DNA of 64,000 nucleotides from Yponomeuta sedellus (GCA_934045075.1 OW203734.1:14134016-14198015); one strand, 5' to 3'. Counted from the first letter of the stretch, positions 21,239 through 32,879 are shown. The notes: generated by a model not told the origin, from the letters alone. Made by a program: numbers and translations.

Positions 21239-22084
21239 CGGCCGAATACTCAAACGTCAGTCAAATCGATCACTTAGTTGAAGGGCATTCAAATTTGAAC
21301 ATCCTGTTCAAACAATTTCAGACCGTGATCAGCTCAGAAGCCGTCAAATAAATAACAAGTCTGTTTTCATTGAGAAAATATTTAAACTTAGGTACGTAGT
21401 GTATCCGCTTTACGCAGAATTTGTTCGATCAATTTTAAGTTTCGTGATGAAATACGAAGCTTTTTTATAAAAATACAGTAAATCACAATATGATTTATGA
21501 AACAAACTTAAATTATTGTACTAAATATTAGCGTTATTATGCCAGTAGCATAATAACGCAGGGTTATTAAAATTTGGTCCACTGACTGCATGAATCTATT
21601 AAGCCTTGTAAGTGGTTAGATTGTATGTCCAAAGACGGACACTTCCGATAGCCGTAACCACGCATGGAAGTTTGTTTCATTATAGGTAATACTCGAAAGC
21701 ATTTAACTTTGCCTCATATCTTCGAGGCACATTAGGCTCTTCTTCATCCAAAAAATAGCATAATGATGATAAGGACATTGTTTTTCACTTAAGTTCACTG
21801 ATTATTGAAACTTATTTACGATTTGAAGGACCTCGCGACCACTTTCAATTGTAACGCCTACTCAACTCGATTTGACAGCCTATTTGACAGCTAAATCGCG
21901 CTAAGTTGCGTTCGAGTATACGAATTTTTCGCTGAGTGATGTTTAACTGCCAGTTATTTTGTGTTCCACTTAAATTTAACTGAAGCTTTTAACTAACATT
22001 TGTGTATACGAATTTTGTGTTTAACGGCTTGTCAATTCTTTAAGATGCCTTTAAATATTAGAATGACGTTTGAGTATTCGGCCG
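21239..22084. mobile_element. Non-autonomous DNA transposon, probable PIF/Harbinger-type MITE
   Basis: Perfect 21-bp terminal inverted repeats 'cggccgaatactcaaacgtc(a)' at 21239-21259 and its complement at 22064-22084. A 3-bp direct repeat TAA flanks it on each side (21236-21238, 22085-22087). TAA/TWA duplications are the signature of PIF/Harbinger elements. The 846-bp interior has no transposase frame, so the element is non-autonomous. Confidence 0.75.
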
Positions 22085-22390
22085 TAAGTGTATTAATTCA
22101 CTCCTCACAAAATAGTACCAAACTGTAAATACAGTTTGTTGGTACATTTAAACAAGGGTCACTTTGTTGCCTTTCTGTCCATCTGTTATCCATTAGAAAC
22201 AATGTGTTTTTTTTTTCTAATAGTGCAATTAAGTGTTCTCTATCTATACAACTCACAGAGCACTACTACTTTACTCATCTGTCCTACACAATCTACTCCT
22301 TTGTTCCAAATCCTTAGATAGAGAATACTTCATTTTAATGATAATGACAATGCCTTTTTTCAAACAAAACATGCACATACAGAACATTGC

Positions 22391-22434
22391 AGAAGCCTCC
22401 TTTTAAGTAAATATTTACCTGTACTAGGAGGCTT
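22391..22434. repeat. Small hairpin
   Basis: 'gaagcctcct' and 'aggaggcttc' (10-bp stem) separated by about 24 nt. No poly-U context that would make it a terminator. Confidence 0.5.
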
Positions 22435-22569
22435 CGCTCTTTCTACACAAAAATCTATTAAGTGTGCTTAATACATTTATATTTGTAGCATAAATACCTA
22501 TGTTACACTAATTAAGACAGATATAAAATGTTATCGAATTATTATACTTGTGTTGTACACCTATAAAAA

Positions 22570-22715
22570 AAAACCATGTCCCAGGCACTACAGCGTCAGA
22601 GTGGTCCCTTCACCCATCTAGTGTGAGTGAAGATACCACTGGACGCTGTATAAATCATCTCATTAAGTAGATGCAAAAGGCCAATATTATTGTACATAGG
22701 CAAACGATTTCCTTA
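22570..22715 (+). repeat. J module of the long tRNA-SINE
   Basis: 'tcccaggcactacagcgtc' pairs with 'ggacgctgta' around a loop 'cttcacccatctagtgtgag', then 'aaatcatctcattaagtaga'. The K head is missing, so this is a 5'-truncated insertion. Confidence 0.7.
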
Positions 22716-22775
22716 ATTTAAAATATAAAAGCATGCTTTCATTCTATTATATTAAATTTATTGGGATACATTGCA

Positions 22776-22872
22776 AAAGAAACTTTATTGTTCATAAAAA
22801 TGGCAATTACAAAGGTATTTCTTAACCTAATAATACAGACCGCGGCCTCATCACTAAGAGTGACAAGGCCGT
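22776..22872 (-). repeat. LINE 3' UTR end (family M)
   Basis: 'actttattgttcataaaaat' and 'tatttcttaacctaataata' match the block at 50393-50480. Confidence 0.6.
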
Positions 22873-23265
22873 AGGGCGCGAATCCTACTTGCACTTATCA
22901 GTTTTTTGTAATAAGACGTATCTGTTCACCAACCACCTACAACCTGTATTGTACTGGATATTTTTGTAAATATTTTGTTTATAGTTTTCTAGTGGATCTT
23001 ATCTATGCTTCACTGGTTAGCAGAAGGCAGAAGACCCATTCCTGTGTTGGGCAATGCTCTACCAGTTGATCAAAAAGACTAAGAGGTAGCCACGCCGTCT
23101 ACTCCTCTATCGGATACGCCCGTTGTCCGAAGCGTAAACTAATAAATTGAAATTAATGGACGTAGATCCATGAATATTTAAGAATGATAAAGGAAAGTGG
23201 AAAACATGCCTCTTTTATTTTACTTAGCGTCTTTTTACAAATTTAGATAGATAGATAGAGAACAT
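22873..23265. other. Unclassified sequence
   Basis: Contains GATA-type short repeats near 23245-23260; no gene. Confidence 0.45.
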
Positions 23266-23268
23266 ATT

Positions 23269-23678
23269 GTATGAATTCAGGCGTTACTTTGCGGAAATCC
23301 ATTAATAGCATTAAATTGTCAAACTTACTTTGCTGAATTCCGCCGAAAATCCCACAAGCACCATGCGGTTAGTTAATGCTCCGCCCTCCCTCTCACTTTT
23401 TAAGCAGAAGCAAGACACGAACACACCACCACCGACACCAACACTTGTGTGAGAAAATACGCGACGCGTTTCGCCTCTAACACGAGGCATCCTCAGGCTC
23501 ACAACTGACTTGCACTTAGTATATTCGTGTCTTGCTTCTGCTTGAAAAAGTGATAGGGAGAGCGGTGCATTAACTAACCGCACGGTGCTTCTGGGATTTT
23601 TGGCGGAATTTAGCAAAGTAATTTCTCATTTTAAAGCTATTATGGATTTCCACAAAGTAACGCCCGATTCCATACAAT
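23269..23678. mobile_element. Foldback element family F, copy 2 (most complete)
   Basis: Ends 'gtatgaattcaggcgttact' and, complementary, 'gtaacgcccgattccatac' close a long inverted repeat (about 160 bp per arm, with mismatches). The loop is inverted relative to copy 1. On the minus strand it reads 'ctgagga' - 'tgcctc...gaggc' - 'gaaacgcgtc', a hammerhead-like arrangement. No protein is encoded: the 101-aa frame is made of arms and loop. Confidence 0.85.
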
Positions 23679-23984
23679 AACAAAAAGAAAGGTCTACTAA
23701 AACAATCAGATGCTATCACGATACCTGTAACATCAATAACCGATCCGTCCATAGCACCACCGAGAGATTGATTGCGGCGGTCCCAATTTGACGGTAGGCA
23801 TTCGGTAGGAATGAGAAAATAATGTCGTTAACACCGAATGGCTCCATTACACGAGGAAAAGAGTCTCTATTACAAGCAGTTACATAGTTATTTATTCTCC
23901 CAAGATACTACTGACAGCTTAGCAAAGTACAGAAAGTTAGATTGAGGTGCAAAACGTAGAAATTTAAGTTCTAAGATAAAGTAT

Positions 23985-24300
23985 GTATGAAATCAGGCGT
24001 TCATAATAGCATTAAGATGTAAAAATTATAAAAACCTATTTAGAGGCTAAAAAATCCCCCCATGCCGGGATTCGAACCCGCGACCTCTGGCTATCCGTGC
24101 CATGGCTTTTAAAACGTCTTTTAAAATTGTCCTTAGCACGGGTTAGTGCATTAAAAATAAAAATAGTATAATCACGTGAAAATTAGTTTGCTAAATTCCG
24201 CCAAAAATCCCACAAGTCCCATGCGGTTAGTGCACCGCCCTCTTTCCCACTTTATCAAACAGAAGCAAGACACTAACACACCAGACACCAATCGCGTTTT
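23985..24300. mobile_element. Foldback element family F, copy 3 (half), interrupted by SINE C
   Basis: Left end 'gtatgaaatcaggcgtt' with a small deletion, then a C-family SINE, then the rest of the left arm ('ttgctaaattccgccaaaaa', 'cagaagcaagacactaacac'). The loop and right arm are missing. Confidence 0.75.
24030..24170 (-). repeat. SINE family C, foldback form, inserted in F
   Basis: Minus strand: head with 'aatgcactaacccgtgctaa', then the tRNA 3' half (gcgggttcgaatcccgg) and the tail ending 'aaataggttttt'. The flanks 'tgtaaaaattat' and 'cgtgaaaattag' look like a decayed TSD. Confidence 0.7.
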
Positions 24301-24439
24301 TTTTCACATGTTCACAAAGCAAATAAAGTACGCACTATTTTAGTTTATTTCCCATTAAATAAAATAATTGATTAGATTAGAACTCTTTCTTGTACACACC
24401 AGAAAACAAAATACATAAAAAGACTTTCGTATCTAAGTA

Positions 24440-24512
24440 TACCAAATACATACGTATACAATTGGCGGTCTTATCGCTAAAAGCGATCTCTTCCAGACAA
24501 CCTCGGGATAGA
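24440..24512 (-). repeat. LINE 3' UTR end (family M)
   Basis: 'tacaattggcggtcttatcg' and 'atctcttccagacaacctc' are the complement of the M block at 12755. Confidence 0.65.
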
Positions 24513-24629
24513 CAGAACTAAAAAATGAAGAGGGAAAGCTTATTGAATAAAGTTAATTTTATTTTCCCGTTATTTTTACTTTCCCAATCTTAATATAAAT
24601 ACGAAACTACACCATATCTAATCTTAAAT

Positions 24630-24690
24630 TGCCTCGATGGTGTAGCGGTTAACACGCTTGACTACTGAAACAGAGGTCCCGTGATATGAT
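24630..24690 (+). repeat. tRNA-like SINE head remnant
   Basis: 'gcctcgatggtgtagcggtt' and 'aacacgcttgactactg' resemble the 5' half of a tRNA-derived SINE. The B box is decayed, so this is not a tRNA gene. Confidence 0.5.
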
Positions 24691-24829
24691 ATTCAGACAA
24701 GAACAACACAAACATGAACTTTGAGTTTCAGGGCTCCTAGTAGAAATTGATGCATAGCGTTCAGTCGACAGCATTTCGACCCTTACATGTGACGAGGCCT
24801 TATATTATAATTATCGCAATCATCATCAG

Positions 24830-25035
24830 CCATTCGACACTATTTACAGGACATTGGCCTTTCTCATGGTTTTCCTAGCTTCACGGTCTTTTGCCGTCCT
24901 CATCCAGTGATCTCTATCTCCGATTACATCTCCGCCACCATAACCAGGTCAGGAAGACAATCTGATGGAGGGCCTGCCCATGTTACGCTGCCACGCTGCC
25001 CACGCTCTTCTCCAAGAGAGAGATAGAAAGTACGG
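24830..25035 (-). pseudogene. RTE-like retrotransposon 3' end with coding remnant
   Basis: On the minus strand the frame around 24870-24960 reads 'RDHWMRTAKDREARKTMRKA', the usual C-terminal end of RTE-like polyproteins (DR..W...AxDR). It is followed after a stop by 'ggctgatgatgatt', the usual tail. Heavily truncated and frameshifted. Confidence 0.65.
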
Positions 25036-25047
25036 GCTTAATTTCCA

Positions 25048-25268
25048 CGCGTGCCCACCGCGGATTGCCAATTTCAAGCGCTGAGGTAATTGAACGCCTC
25101 AGACATTGAGGTTTTCCCACGATGTTTTTCTTCACTGTTAGAGAGTGGTATTGCTACTATAACATCAAATTTGTATATAACTTCGAAAGCTAAGTTATTG
25201 GTGCATACACGCACCGGGAATCGAGTCCGAGACCATTGTCAGGGCGGTTAACCCAGTGGGTATTTTGT
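25048..25268 (-). repeat. tRNA-derived SINE family K
   Basis: 'gaggttttcccacgatgttt' and 'cgggaatcgagtccgagacc' (complement of the B box) in the same order as 19683-20162. Confidence 0.65.
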
Positions 25269-25276
25269 CGATATCC

Positions 25277-25450
25277 ATGTCAATCCTTATCTGTCCCCAC
25301 TGCTGGGCACGGCCCTCTTTTTGCAACGCTGGAAGGTTACGCCATACTCCACGGGGGCCAAGTCCGGGTAGGTTGAAGTTCGTAAGACAGTGGTGAGCCT
25401 TATTCTCAGAAGTTATCACGCTGCCAATAAGGCCTATGACATGGCTTCAG
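25277..25450 (-). repeat. 5S-derived SINE (family D), 3' part
   Basis: Tail 'tgtccccactgctgggcacg' and body 'ggggccaagtccgggtaggt' are present; the 5S head is missing. Confidence 0.8.
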
Positions 25451-25763
25451 AGTCGAACCCACGACTTTCGTTTAGCTACTGAAGCGTGTTACCGTTATGT
25501 TAACGAGCCAGCAGAGATATATTGTTTCACTGCGGTTATTAAAAAAAAAACATCAACTTTACTAAAACCTTATACATCAACTAAAGTATTTTTAATCACT
25601 CACGATGAAATAACGCCACAAAGCAATCTCGGGAATTAGGGTAATTAAATTTTACTTAGTACATTATTGTTATACTCGTAACCAGTTTAATATACATTTA
25701 ACTTCATCGACTAAACAGTATCTAGTCTAGTATTTTCTAAGGTTAACACGAGCTGTAGACATA

Positions 25764-25958
25764 ATTAAAACTGTTTTTATACGGATTTATGCTCGTTTAT
25801 TACATTTTTACAATTTTCCAACGTTTCGGCACTTTTTCAGGTGCCGTGGTCCCGGATGACAGTCATCCGGGACCACGGCACCTGAAAAAGTGCCGAAACG
25901 TTGGAAAATTGTAAAAATGTAATAAACGAGCATAAATCCGTATAAAAACAGTTTTAAT
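25764..25958. mobile_element. Element G, perfect 97-bp palindrome
   Basis: 25764-25860 and 25862-25958 are perfectly complementary with a single unpaired base between them. Each arm carries 'accacggcacctgaaaaagt', 'gccgaaacgttggaaaattg' and 'aaacgagcataaatccgta'. A partial copy with a clear TSD at 47310-47387 shows this is the end of a retroposed element. The arrangement of two ends head to head resembles inverted Penelope-like element termini, but no reverse transcriptase is present, so that is only a suggestion. Confidence 0.85.
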
Positions 25959-26069
25959 CAGTATCTAGTCGTTAATCTTGAGGTCGATTGAGGCTTGTAC
26001 AAAGTGGAATTCTAATGTTGATTTTCTTGCACATAAATATATTTTAATAGATATAATAAAAAAAGAAAA

Positions 26070-26195
26070 ATTGCAGGCAGATGCTGGATGCGGCAAGCTG
26101 AAGACAGGGCGCTATGGCGCTCTAATAAGAGGAGGGCTATGACTACCAGTGGACTAGTATGGCCTGATGATGATGGTAATGATGATGATACAACA
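26070..26195 (+). repeat. RTE-like 3' end with (GATGAT) tail
   Basis: 'gatgctggatgcggcaagct', 'ggagggctatgactaccagt', 'ggactagtatggcctgatga' followed by GATGAT repeats. Confidence 0.6.
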
Positions 26196-26384
26196 ATAAA
26201 AAATATACTTATCAACCAATAAACTCGTAATGAAGTCTACAACAATGTAATGATGCGCAACGCTGAGTCAACTGCCTCTTGTGACCATTTAGACATACCA
26301 CAAACTAAATCTTTCGTTCCGTCATTTGTGTATTTAATTTTCTTTCTATTGTTGTTCACATTAATTAAGTCTATATATTTTGTT

Positions 26385-26985
26385 TCTGTGATGAAATTAA
26401 ATAAAATCAATCTAATTTCAACGTAAAGAATTAACACACCTACTGTTTGCTGAATGTCAATGTACAATGCAAAATGTAAGCCGCTGCCTTCAGTCGCTAT
26501 TATAGTGGAGAAAAAGTCAGCGAGAAAAAAAATCCTCCACTCTGAACATATTTTCTCATGCCATACTAAATCTAATACTGACGACCTCTGTGGCTACCTA
26601 CTATGCAAGAGGTCCCGGGTTCGAATCCCGGCTAGGGGTAAAAAAAAACCAGGTCTTGGATGTTTGTGATGTCGTTGTTTCTGGTTCCCACGACACAGGG
26701 TATCCTAGTGTGGGGCCAGAAGCAATGTTATGTGCCTGTATGTAAATATTATGTTATGTAATACGTCAGTTGCCACCTATACGTATGATAAAGTTTTATG
26801 ATTGCCATCAATAACTTTAGACGCCAAAGCATTAATGAATTGTCTTACAAAAGTAAGGAAAACATAAATGTTGCGGCATACCGCAGGGGTCAGCCATGAT
26901 CAGTCTCAACCGTTTAGGAGGGAGATAGATGACTAGGCCACCATACCACCAATCGAATGACATTTAGCAAACCTAAAGATTCAGA
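26385..26985 (-). repeat. Repeat family O, copy 2 (split by SINE A)
   Basis: Collinear with 1190-1640 on both sides of a SINE at 26579-26758. Shared blocks: 'atttcaacgtaaagaatt', 'tagtggagaaaaagtcagcg', 'ggagggagatagatgac'. The uninterrupted copy gives the empty site. Confidence 0.7.
26579..26758 (+). repeat. tRNA-derived SINE family A, inserted in O
   Basis: Head 'gacgacctctgtggc', B box 'gggttcgaatcccgg', hairpin 'acgacacagggtatcctagt'. 'taatac' flanks it (26573-26578, 26759-26764). Part of the head between A and B boxes is deleted. Confidence 0.9.
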
Positions 26986-26989
26986 TGTG

Positions 26990-28035
26990 CCTTGTCGTTA
27001 TAATAAATTTCTTTCTTTTTCTTCCTAGTTCGCACATTGAATAACACATATGCCAATTACCCAATAATTTTGCCACCTCCGATCATCCGATGTTTATTTT
27101 GTATTTCAGTACGTTGAGTCGGTAAGCAAACGTTTAAACTAGCCTGTCATAAATACTCAACGTGTTTTGAAATTTTACAGCAAAACAAACCAAATACATA
27201 GGTTCGCCTAGCTATTAATCGCTTCCAGTAGAGGACCGCAAAAACCCAGAGAACTGTTTGCGACAGTTTTATGAACTATTACCGTGATTTATTGTAACAA
27301 TTTTTGATTCCGCGGCTTTGGCGGTATAACTTACAAACTGGAGCTAGGACAACAGGAAAACATTTCCCTTCATTTTTCATTTCGGCCGCCGCTGAAGTAC
27401 GTCGAGCGTGAACGTTATTCTTTTTCAAAATGTTACCTTACTACACGCCATTTTTAAATGGCCAGTTTCACATTTTATACATACCTACTTTAAATGTAAA
27501 TTTTGTAAATAGAATCCATTTTGCTGTTCTTTAGGCAAGCCAGAGCAAGTATTAAAAAACGTGCAGCGCTAGATAAACTGTGAAATATTAAAAATAGCAG
27601 TATTTTAAGCTCACAATATCAATCAATCAACCCATACTCGTCCACTGCAAATACAGGTACTTCCCATTGCAGGTCTTCTCTGGGAACTGGATTTCATTCG
27701 AAAATAAATAAAGTTTTACTTACGATTTCTGTTTCGCTAATTTGCTGATCTATTTGCATTTAAAATAAATAAGGATTACAGAAACAAAACCTACCTAATT
27801 TTCCAGCAACTGAATTATTTTTCGAACCTCACAACTTGATATATCCCTGTCTGCATATTTACTAACTCAGGAGAGAAATCAGGTAAATGTTTAAAAGTAT
27901 GCCAACGGACGGCCTAGATTTACATTTGAAATGCGGGGGTCATGGTTTTATTACCTTTTTTGGGAAGGTAATCCGAGAAGCGTATCAACAGATGCGGCAA
28001 CGGGACACGCCCAATATTAGATATTCTACGTAATT
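26990..28035. other. Unclassified sequence
   Basis: No gene recognised. Around 27625-27690 'cccatactcgtccactgcaa' faintly resembles the E/RTE end. Confidence 0.45.
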
Positions 28036-28046
28036 CTTTTTTTTTT

Positions 28047-28195
28047 ATTTACATACAGGCACATACATGGCCCCACACTAGGATACACTGTGTCGTGGGA
28101 ACCTGACACAACGACATCACAAACATGTAAACATCCAAGACCTGGGTTTTTTTTCCCAGCCGGGATTCGAACCCGGGACCTATTCGGTAGGTAGT
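28047..28195 (-). repeat. tRNA-derived SINE family A
   Basis: Minus-strand order: B box 'gggttcgaatcccggctggg', poly-A, 'caggtcttggatgtttacat', then the tail hairpin with 'cacagtgtatcctagtgtgg'. The A-box half is lost. Confidence 0.88.
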
Positions 28196-28199
28196 ATAT

Positions 28200-29155
28200 T
28201 CTTTTTCTAACACAACTGAAATTCACAAATACATTTGGTGCACGTTGTAGAGGTAAATAAAAGTCGTAACATTACTAGGCCCATGAATTTGCATGACTTC
28301 TGTTTTAATCATTTAGAGGTGTTCTATATTTGTTGATAAATTTATCACATTTAAATTATAGTTTTTAGTATCGCGTAATTCTCAATTACATATTTTTCCT
28401 TTCATGGGACAAGATAGATTAATTTGATTGTTTAGAGCACAATCTGCTCTAACCGCTTTTCTCCAGCTCACTAAGTTTTTATCATCATTATTATGTCTTC
28501 CAAACCCAATGCCTTTACAGAGCAGCATTTAGTTTATTATCGTATTGACGTTTGCATTCACGCTACCGGGAAGCATATCCCGACGCCCGCCTCGCCCCTA
28601 TTTCGGATTTATTTGTGGTGATCCCTCAACTGCTTTTTTGCCGTGAAAATTGTGTTTAGTGCTTGCTGAGATTCTTGAAGATTACTCTGACTTTAATTTA
28701 ATGTTGGAAACATTTCAACGTATTTCGTTGGAGATGCTATTAGTGCGTATTTTTTTAACTTTGCGTCAGTATTATTATTATTATTTATTTAGTAATCCAA
28801 CAAGTACTTAAATGTATAAAATACACTAAGTATAAATTTATAGGTTTAGCTTAAATTGTGTAAATAGAACAGAAAACGGAACTCGTAACTACTTATAAGC
28901 TATTCATAACAAGTACCAGTACTTGACAATTTACTTTTATCTAATCCAATTAAATTGTTATTAAATGTTACTAGGAATAAGGATTTTATTATTTTGATGA
29001 TTAGCTACCAGATCATAAATTGTTTTCTATTCAGAAAACAATTTACACGTTTTCATTTTTGTCTGTTTCAATTTAGTTGTGATCTCGGCCGATTCTAAAA
29101 TGTGGACGCGGATGACTTACCACTTTTCAGACTTGTCATTAGTCATCCCGTTCTA
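28200..29155. other. AT-rich sequence, nothing recognised
   Basis: No ORF over 60 aa of interest and no repeat match. Confidence 0.5.
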
Positions 29156-29162
29156 TAATATA

Positions 29163-29314
29163 ACATAACATTTACATACAGGCACATACATTGCTTCTGG
29201 CCGTGGGAACCAGAAACAACGACATCACAAACATGTAAGCATCGAAGACCTGGGGTTTTTTTTGTTCCCAGCCGGGATTCGAACCCGGGACCTCTTGCAT
29301 GGTAGGCAGACGCC
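29163..29314 (-). repeat. tRNA-derived SINE family A, with tail deletion
   Basis: B box, poly-A and linker are intact, but the 3' hairpin lacks its loop. It abuts a family C element whose TSD begins at 29315. Confidence 0.85.
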
Positions 29315-29326
29315 TTAATCAGAGTT

Positions 29327-29534
29327 ATATTCTTTTTAATGCACTAACCCGTGCTTAGGACATTTTTTTTTAAACTTACGTAATACAGAGAGTATTGTGA
29401 AGAGTTTCGAAATTTCACTGACTGACGCCGGTAGTCGCCCATTGGCTCAGTTGGAAGAGCGCTGGCACGGTTAGCCAGAGGTCGCGGGTTCGAGTCCCGG
29501 AATGGGTGGAATTTTTAGCCTCTAAATAGGTTTT
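29327..29534 (+). repeat. SINE family C with head
   Basis: Head 'tttttaatgcactaacccgt', then 'acgtaatacagagagtattg', tRNA-like core 'cccattggctcagttggaag' to 'gcgggttcgagtcccgg', tail 'agcctctaaataggtttttt'. Flanked by 'ttaatcagagtt' (29315-29326) and 'ttaatccgagtt' (29535-29546), a 12-bp TSD with one mismatch. Confidence 0.85.
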
Positions 29535-29549
29535 TTAATCCGAGTTTTC

Positions 29550-30880
29550 AACTTTAAAATTTGCTAGTGGTCAAATTGGACCGATAGAGTAGATTGGTAG
29601 AGAAAAAATTTAGAGAATCATTTAATATAGCATTTATTATACATATTACAGGGTAACCCCTAAAATGTGCAATTTTGTAACACGACACTAAGAGTCTGGT
29701 TCTATATCAACTCTTGTTTTATGGGTATTATTAGAAATGTTAGGGCTTACAGAATTTCTTTAAATTGTAATGCTATGAAAGAAACAAATACCATTAGTTA
29801 TTTTTGGTAACCTAACCTAACACAAATATGTTTGTGATGATGTAAAAGTTTGTCTAGATTGTCTGAAAGTCCGAATAGATTGGAAAAGTTTTATTGCGAT
29901 CGTCATGTCATTTGTAAATTAAACCAAACTGCGTTTGTTTGCGAATTGTACCGCGCAGCAAAAAGTTAAGCCTAAATTTTAAAAGAATGTTTAATATCAT
30001 AATCATAAACCATGTTTAAAAAGTACTAGAACCTAATCATAAAATAGAAATCATAGAGATTTGAACCTAAATAGCAAAATCTTGTTACAGCTTATCGTTC
30101 GATTATTCTTCATGTTAACGAACAGGCCCTAGATTTTATTAATGCAATGTAATACAATGAAAATGACACGTGGCGATTTTATTTCATTCCTGCTTTAAGT
30201 CTAAGCCCGCACACGTATCAAACCATCTATGCGCCAATGGTAAAAAAAACACGTCACGTGACCCGTCCATTTATCATTGTAGTGTAATGCACTACAATAA
30301 GGCCCAGGTAGTTTTATTTTGTGCTGCGGTTCAAGAGGTTTACTCTTATGCTGCGTCTGTTATGCCAAGAAAAATGCAAACTAAGATCCCGATATTAGTT
30401 CCTTTTTACACCCGAAGCCGAGTTTGCTATGCAAACGAGTTCGAGTTTGCTCGCCGGTTCCGACTATGGTCTTTATCTAACGCTGATGCTCCAAAGCTAA
30501 AAGCAAGGCTTTTATATTTGGTTTACAATTTCGTATGCAAATTGTTGAGTTCGCATTTGTAAGTGCTCGAAAGCGAATTAAAGGCTTCCCGCTTCATAAA
30601 ATCTTAGGAGTTCGCGCCGGCGCCGGCGTACGCGGAAGGCGAAATTAAAGTCGTCCTACCTAGTTTGTTCTCGTCGTGCGTTTACATTCAGCTATTTGTC
30701 GAACTTTTCGAAACGTAGCAATCATTGTCACTCTTAGTTTTCGCGTTTTCGTTAACTTTATTATGGCACTTGAGTAAGTGTCCAACGTTCCAACCAAATG
30801 TTTTACGAAGGGGCCATGTTAAAAGCATGGTATCATGGCATCAACACTTTGTACGTCCCAACTCTCTTCCTCTATTAAAT
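29550..30880. other. Unclassified sequence
   Basis: The 130-aa frame at 30170-30562 has no recognised domain and no codon or context support, so I do not call a gene. A CpG-rich patch at 30610-30640 ('gcgccggcgccggcgtacgc') stands out. Confidence 0.45.
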
Positions 30881-30885
30881 TGAAT

Positions 30886-31082
30886 TTAAAACCTATTTAG
30901 AGGCTAAAAATTCCACCCATGCCGGGATTCAAACCCGCGACCTCTGGTTATCCGTGCCAGCGCTCTTCCAACTGAGCTAGCCAAAGGTCGCGGGGTCGAA
31001 TCCTAGCATGGGTGGAATTTTTAGCCTCTAAATAGGTTTTCAAAATTGTCCTAAGCACGGGTTAGAGCATTAAAAATAATAT
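30886..31082 (-). mobile_element. SINE family C, foldback form with TSD
   Basis: The tail plus tRNA 3' half occurs twice in opposite orientations ('taaaaattccacccatgccg' near 30910 and its complement near 31005), giving arms of about 75 bp. The head 'cctaagcacgggtta' is at the right. Flanked by 10-bp 'taaattgaat' (30876-30885, 31082-31091, edges ambiguous by a base). Confidence 0.8.
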
Positions 31083-31189
31083 AAATTGAATAAAGTAAAA
31101 TTAGTTACAAATGTCAAATTTCAATGTCACTGTTGGCAATATGGCGTTCCGCGACACAAATTTCATTCTTGATGACCATCCCATCGATG

Positions 31190-31351
31190 TTAACCCTTGT
31201 ATGTCCCCACTGCTGGGGCACGGGTCTCTTACTGCATCACAGAAAGGTTAGGCCTTACTCCACCACGGGGGACAAATCCGAGTTGGTGAAGGATTGTAAG
31301 ACAGTGGCCGGCCTTTCAGTCAGAAGTTATGAATAAGGTCTCTGACATGAC
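31190..31351 (-). repeat. 5S-derived SINE (family D), 3' part
   Basis: Tail 'tgtatgtccccactgctggg' and body to 'ctctgacatga'; the 5S head is missing and the sequence continues as a J-like 'cgctgtataaataa'. Confidence 0.82.
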
Positions 31352-31369
31352 GCTGTATAAATAATTTTA

Positions 31370-32065
31370 TTGCGTGCAAACGCATTCTGGCATACCCAAG
31401 TCTCGCTACCATACATTAATTTTGATATAAATTTTTGCAGGTGCTTAAACACAACCTTTTAGAAATCACCTTCCTCTCGAGCCTGCCCTCACTTCCGTTG
31501 CAGGGGCATGATGCAAGCCCGATGTTACATGCTAACCTCGAATGAAACTGCCGCGTAGGTATTCAAATGAGTTTTCTTATTAACATTTAATATTAATGTT
31601 TAGAGTTTAACTCTCTTTATTAGTGGCGAATTGCTCGGGTACACCGTTCTAACTTTCTTGACAGTCACCAATTTAATAAAGATGTGTTATTAGATAATTT
31701 CATGATTTATTTCCTTGTACGTCTAAGACATGATTTTAAGTATTCGTTTGTCGATGCAAAACGGTCATATTATAGATAGATAGAATATTCCTTGTTGCAT
31801 GTACACAACGGATTATTATTTTTCGGTAACCGACTTACTTTTGTTAGGATTTTTGTACAAAACATTAATAGTAGGTAAAATTATCTTAAAATATCTTCTT
31901 TCCCTCAAGTATTCAGAAACAGAAGCCCTTTTCACTATCCTAAAATAAAACTAACAACAAAATGACAATACAACAATCACACACAAATAAGGTCTATAAT
32001 TAAAAATATAAGTAAGCTAAACACGTAGTCACAGCGTTCAACCACACCTATCAATACTTTCCCCC
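31370..32065. other. AT-rich sequence, nothing recognised
   Basis: No gene or repeat assigned. Confidence 0.5.
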
Positions 32066-32070
32066 ATAAA

Positions 32071-32099
32071 CACACACACATAGACATACACACACACAC

Positions 32100-32141
<42 letters not shown>

Positions 32142-32142
32142 C
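32071..32142. repeat. (CA)n microsatellite
   Basis: Imperfect CA repeat becoming pure after 32103. Confidence 0.95.
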
Positions 32143-32261
32143 TAAACAGGTCTGTTCTAAACTTAATTAAATTTTTCATACTTTAAAATTATTTTAAATA
32201 ACGAAAGCACCTATAATCATATTATATTTGTAATAGTTAAAAACAGTGTTAATCGCACCAT

Positions 32262-32862
<601 letters not shown>

Positions 32863-32879
32863 AATTAATAATTGTAGCA

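Noticed and set aside
23311..23616. 101-aa frame similar to one at 6449
   Set aside because: Both read through foldback F arms; not conserved as protein.
25764..25958. Hammerhead ribozyme in palindrome G
   Set aside because: The core reads CTGAAAA, lacking the required G after the variable base, and the local stem is formed by other bases.
30170..30562. 130-aa open frame
   Set aside because: No recognised domain, no splice or regulatory context; length is compatible with chance in 64 kb.
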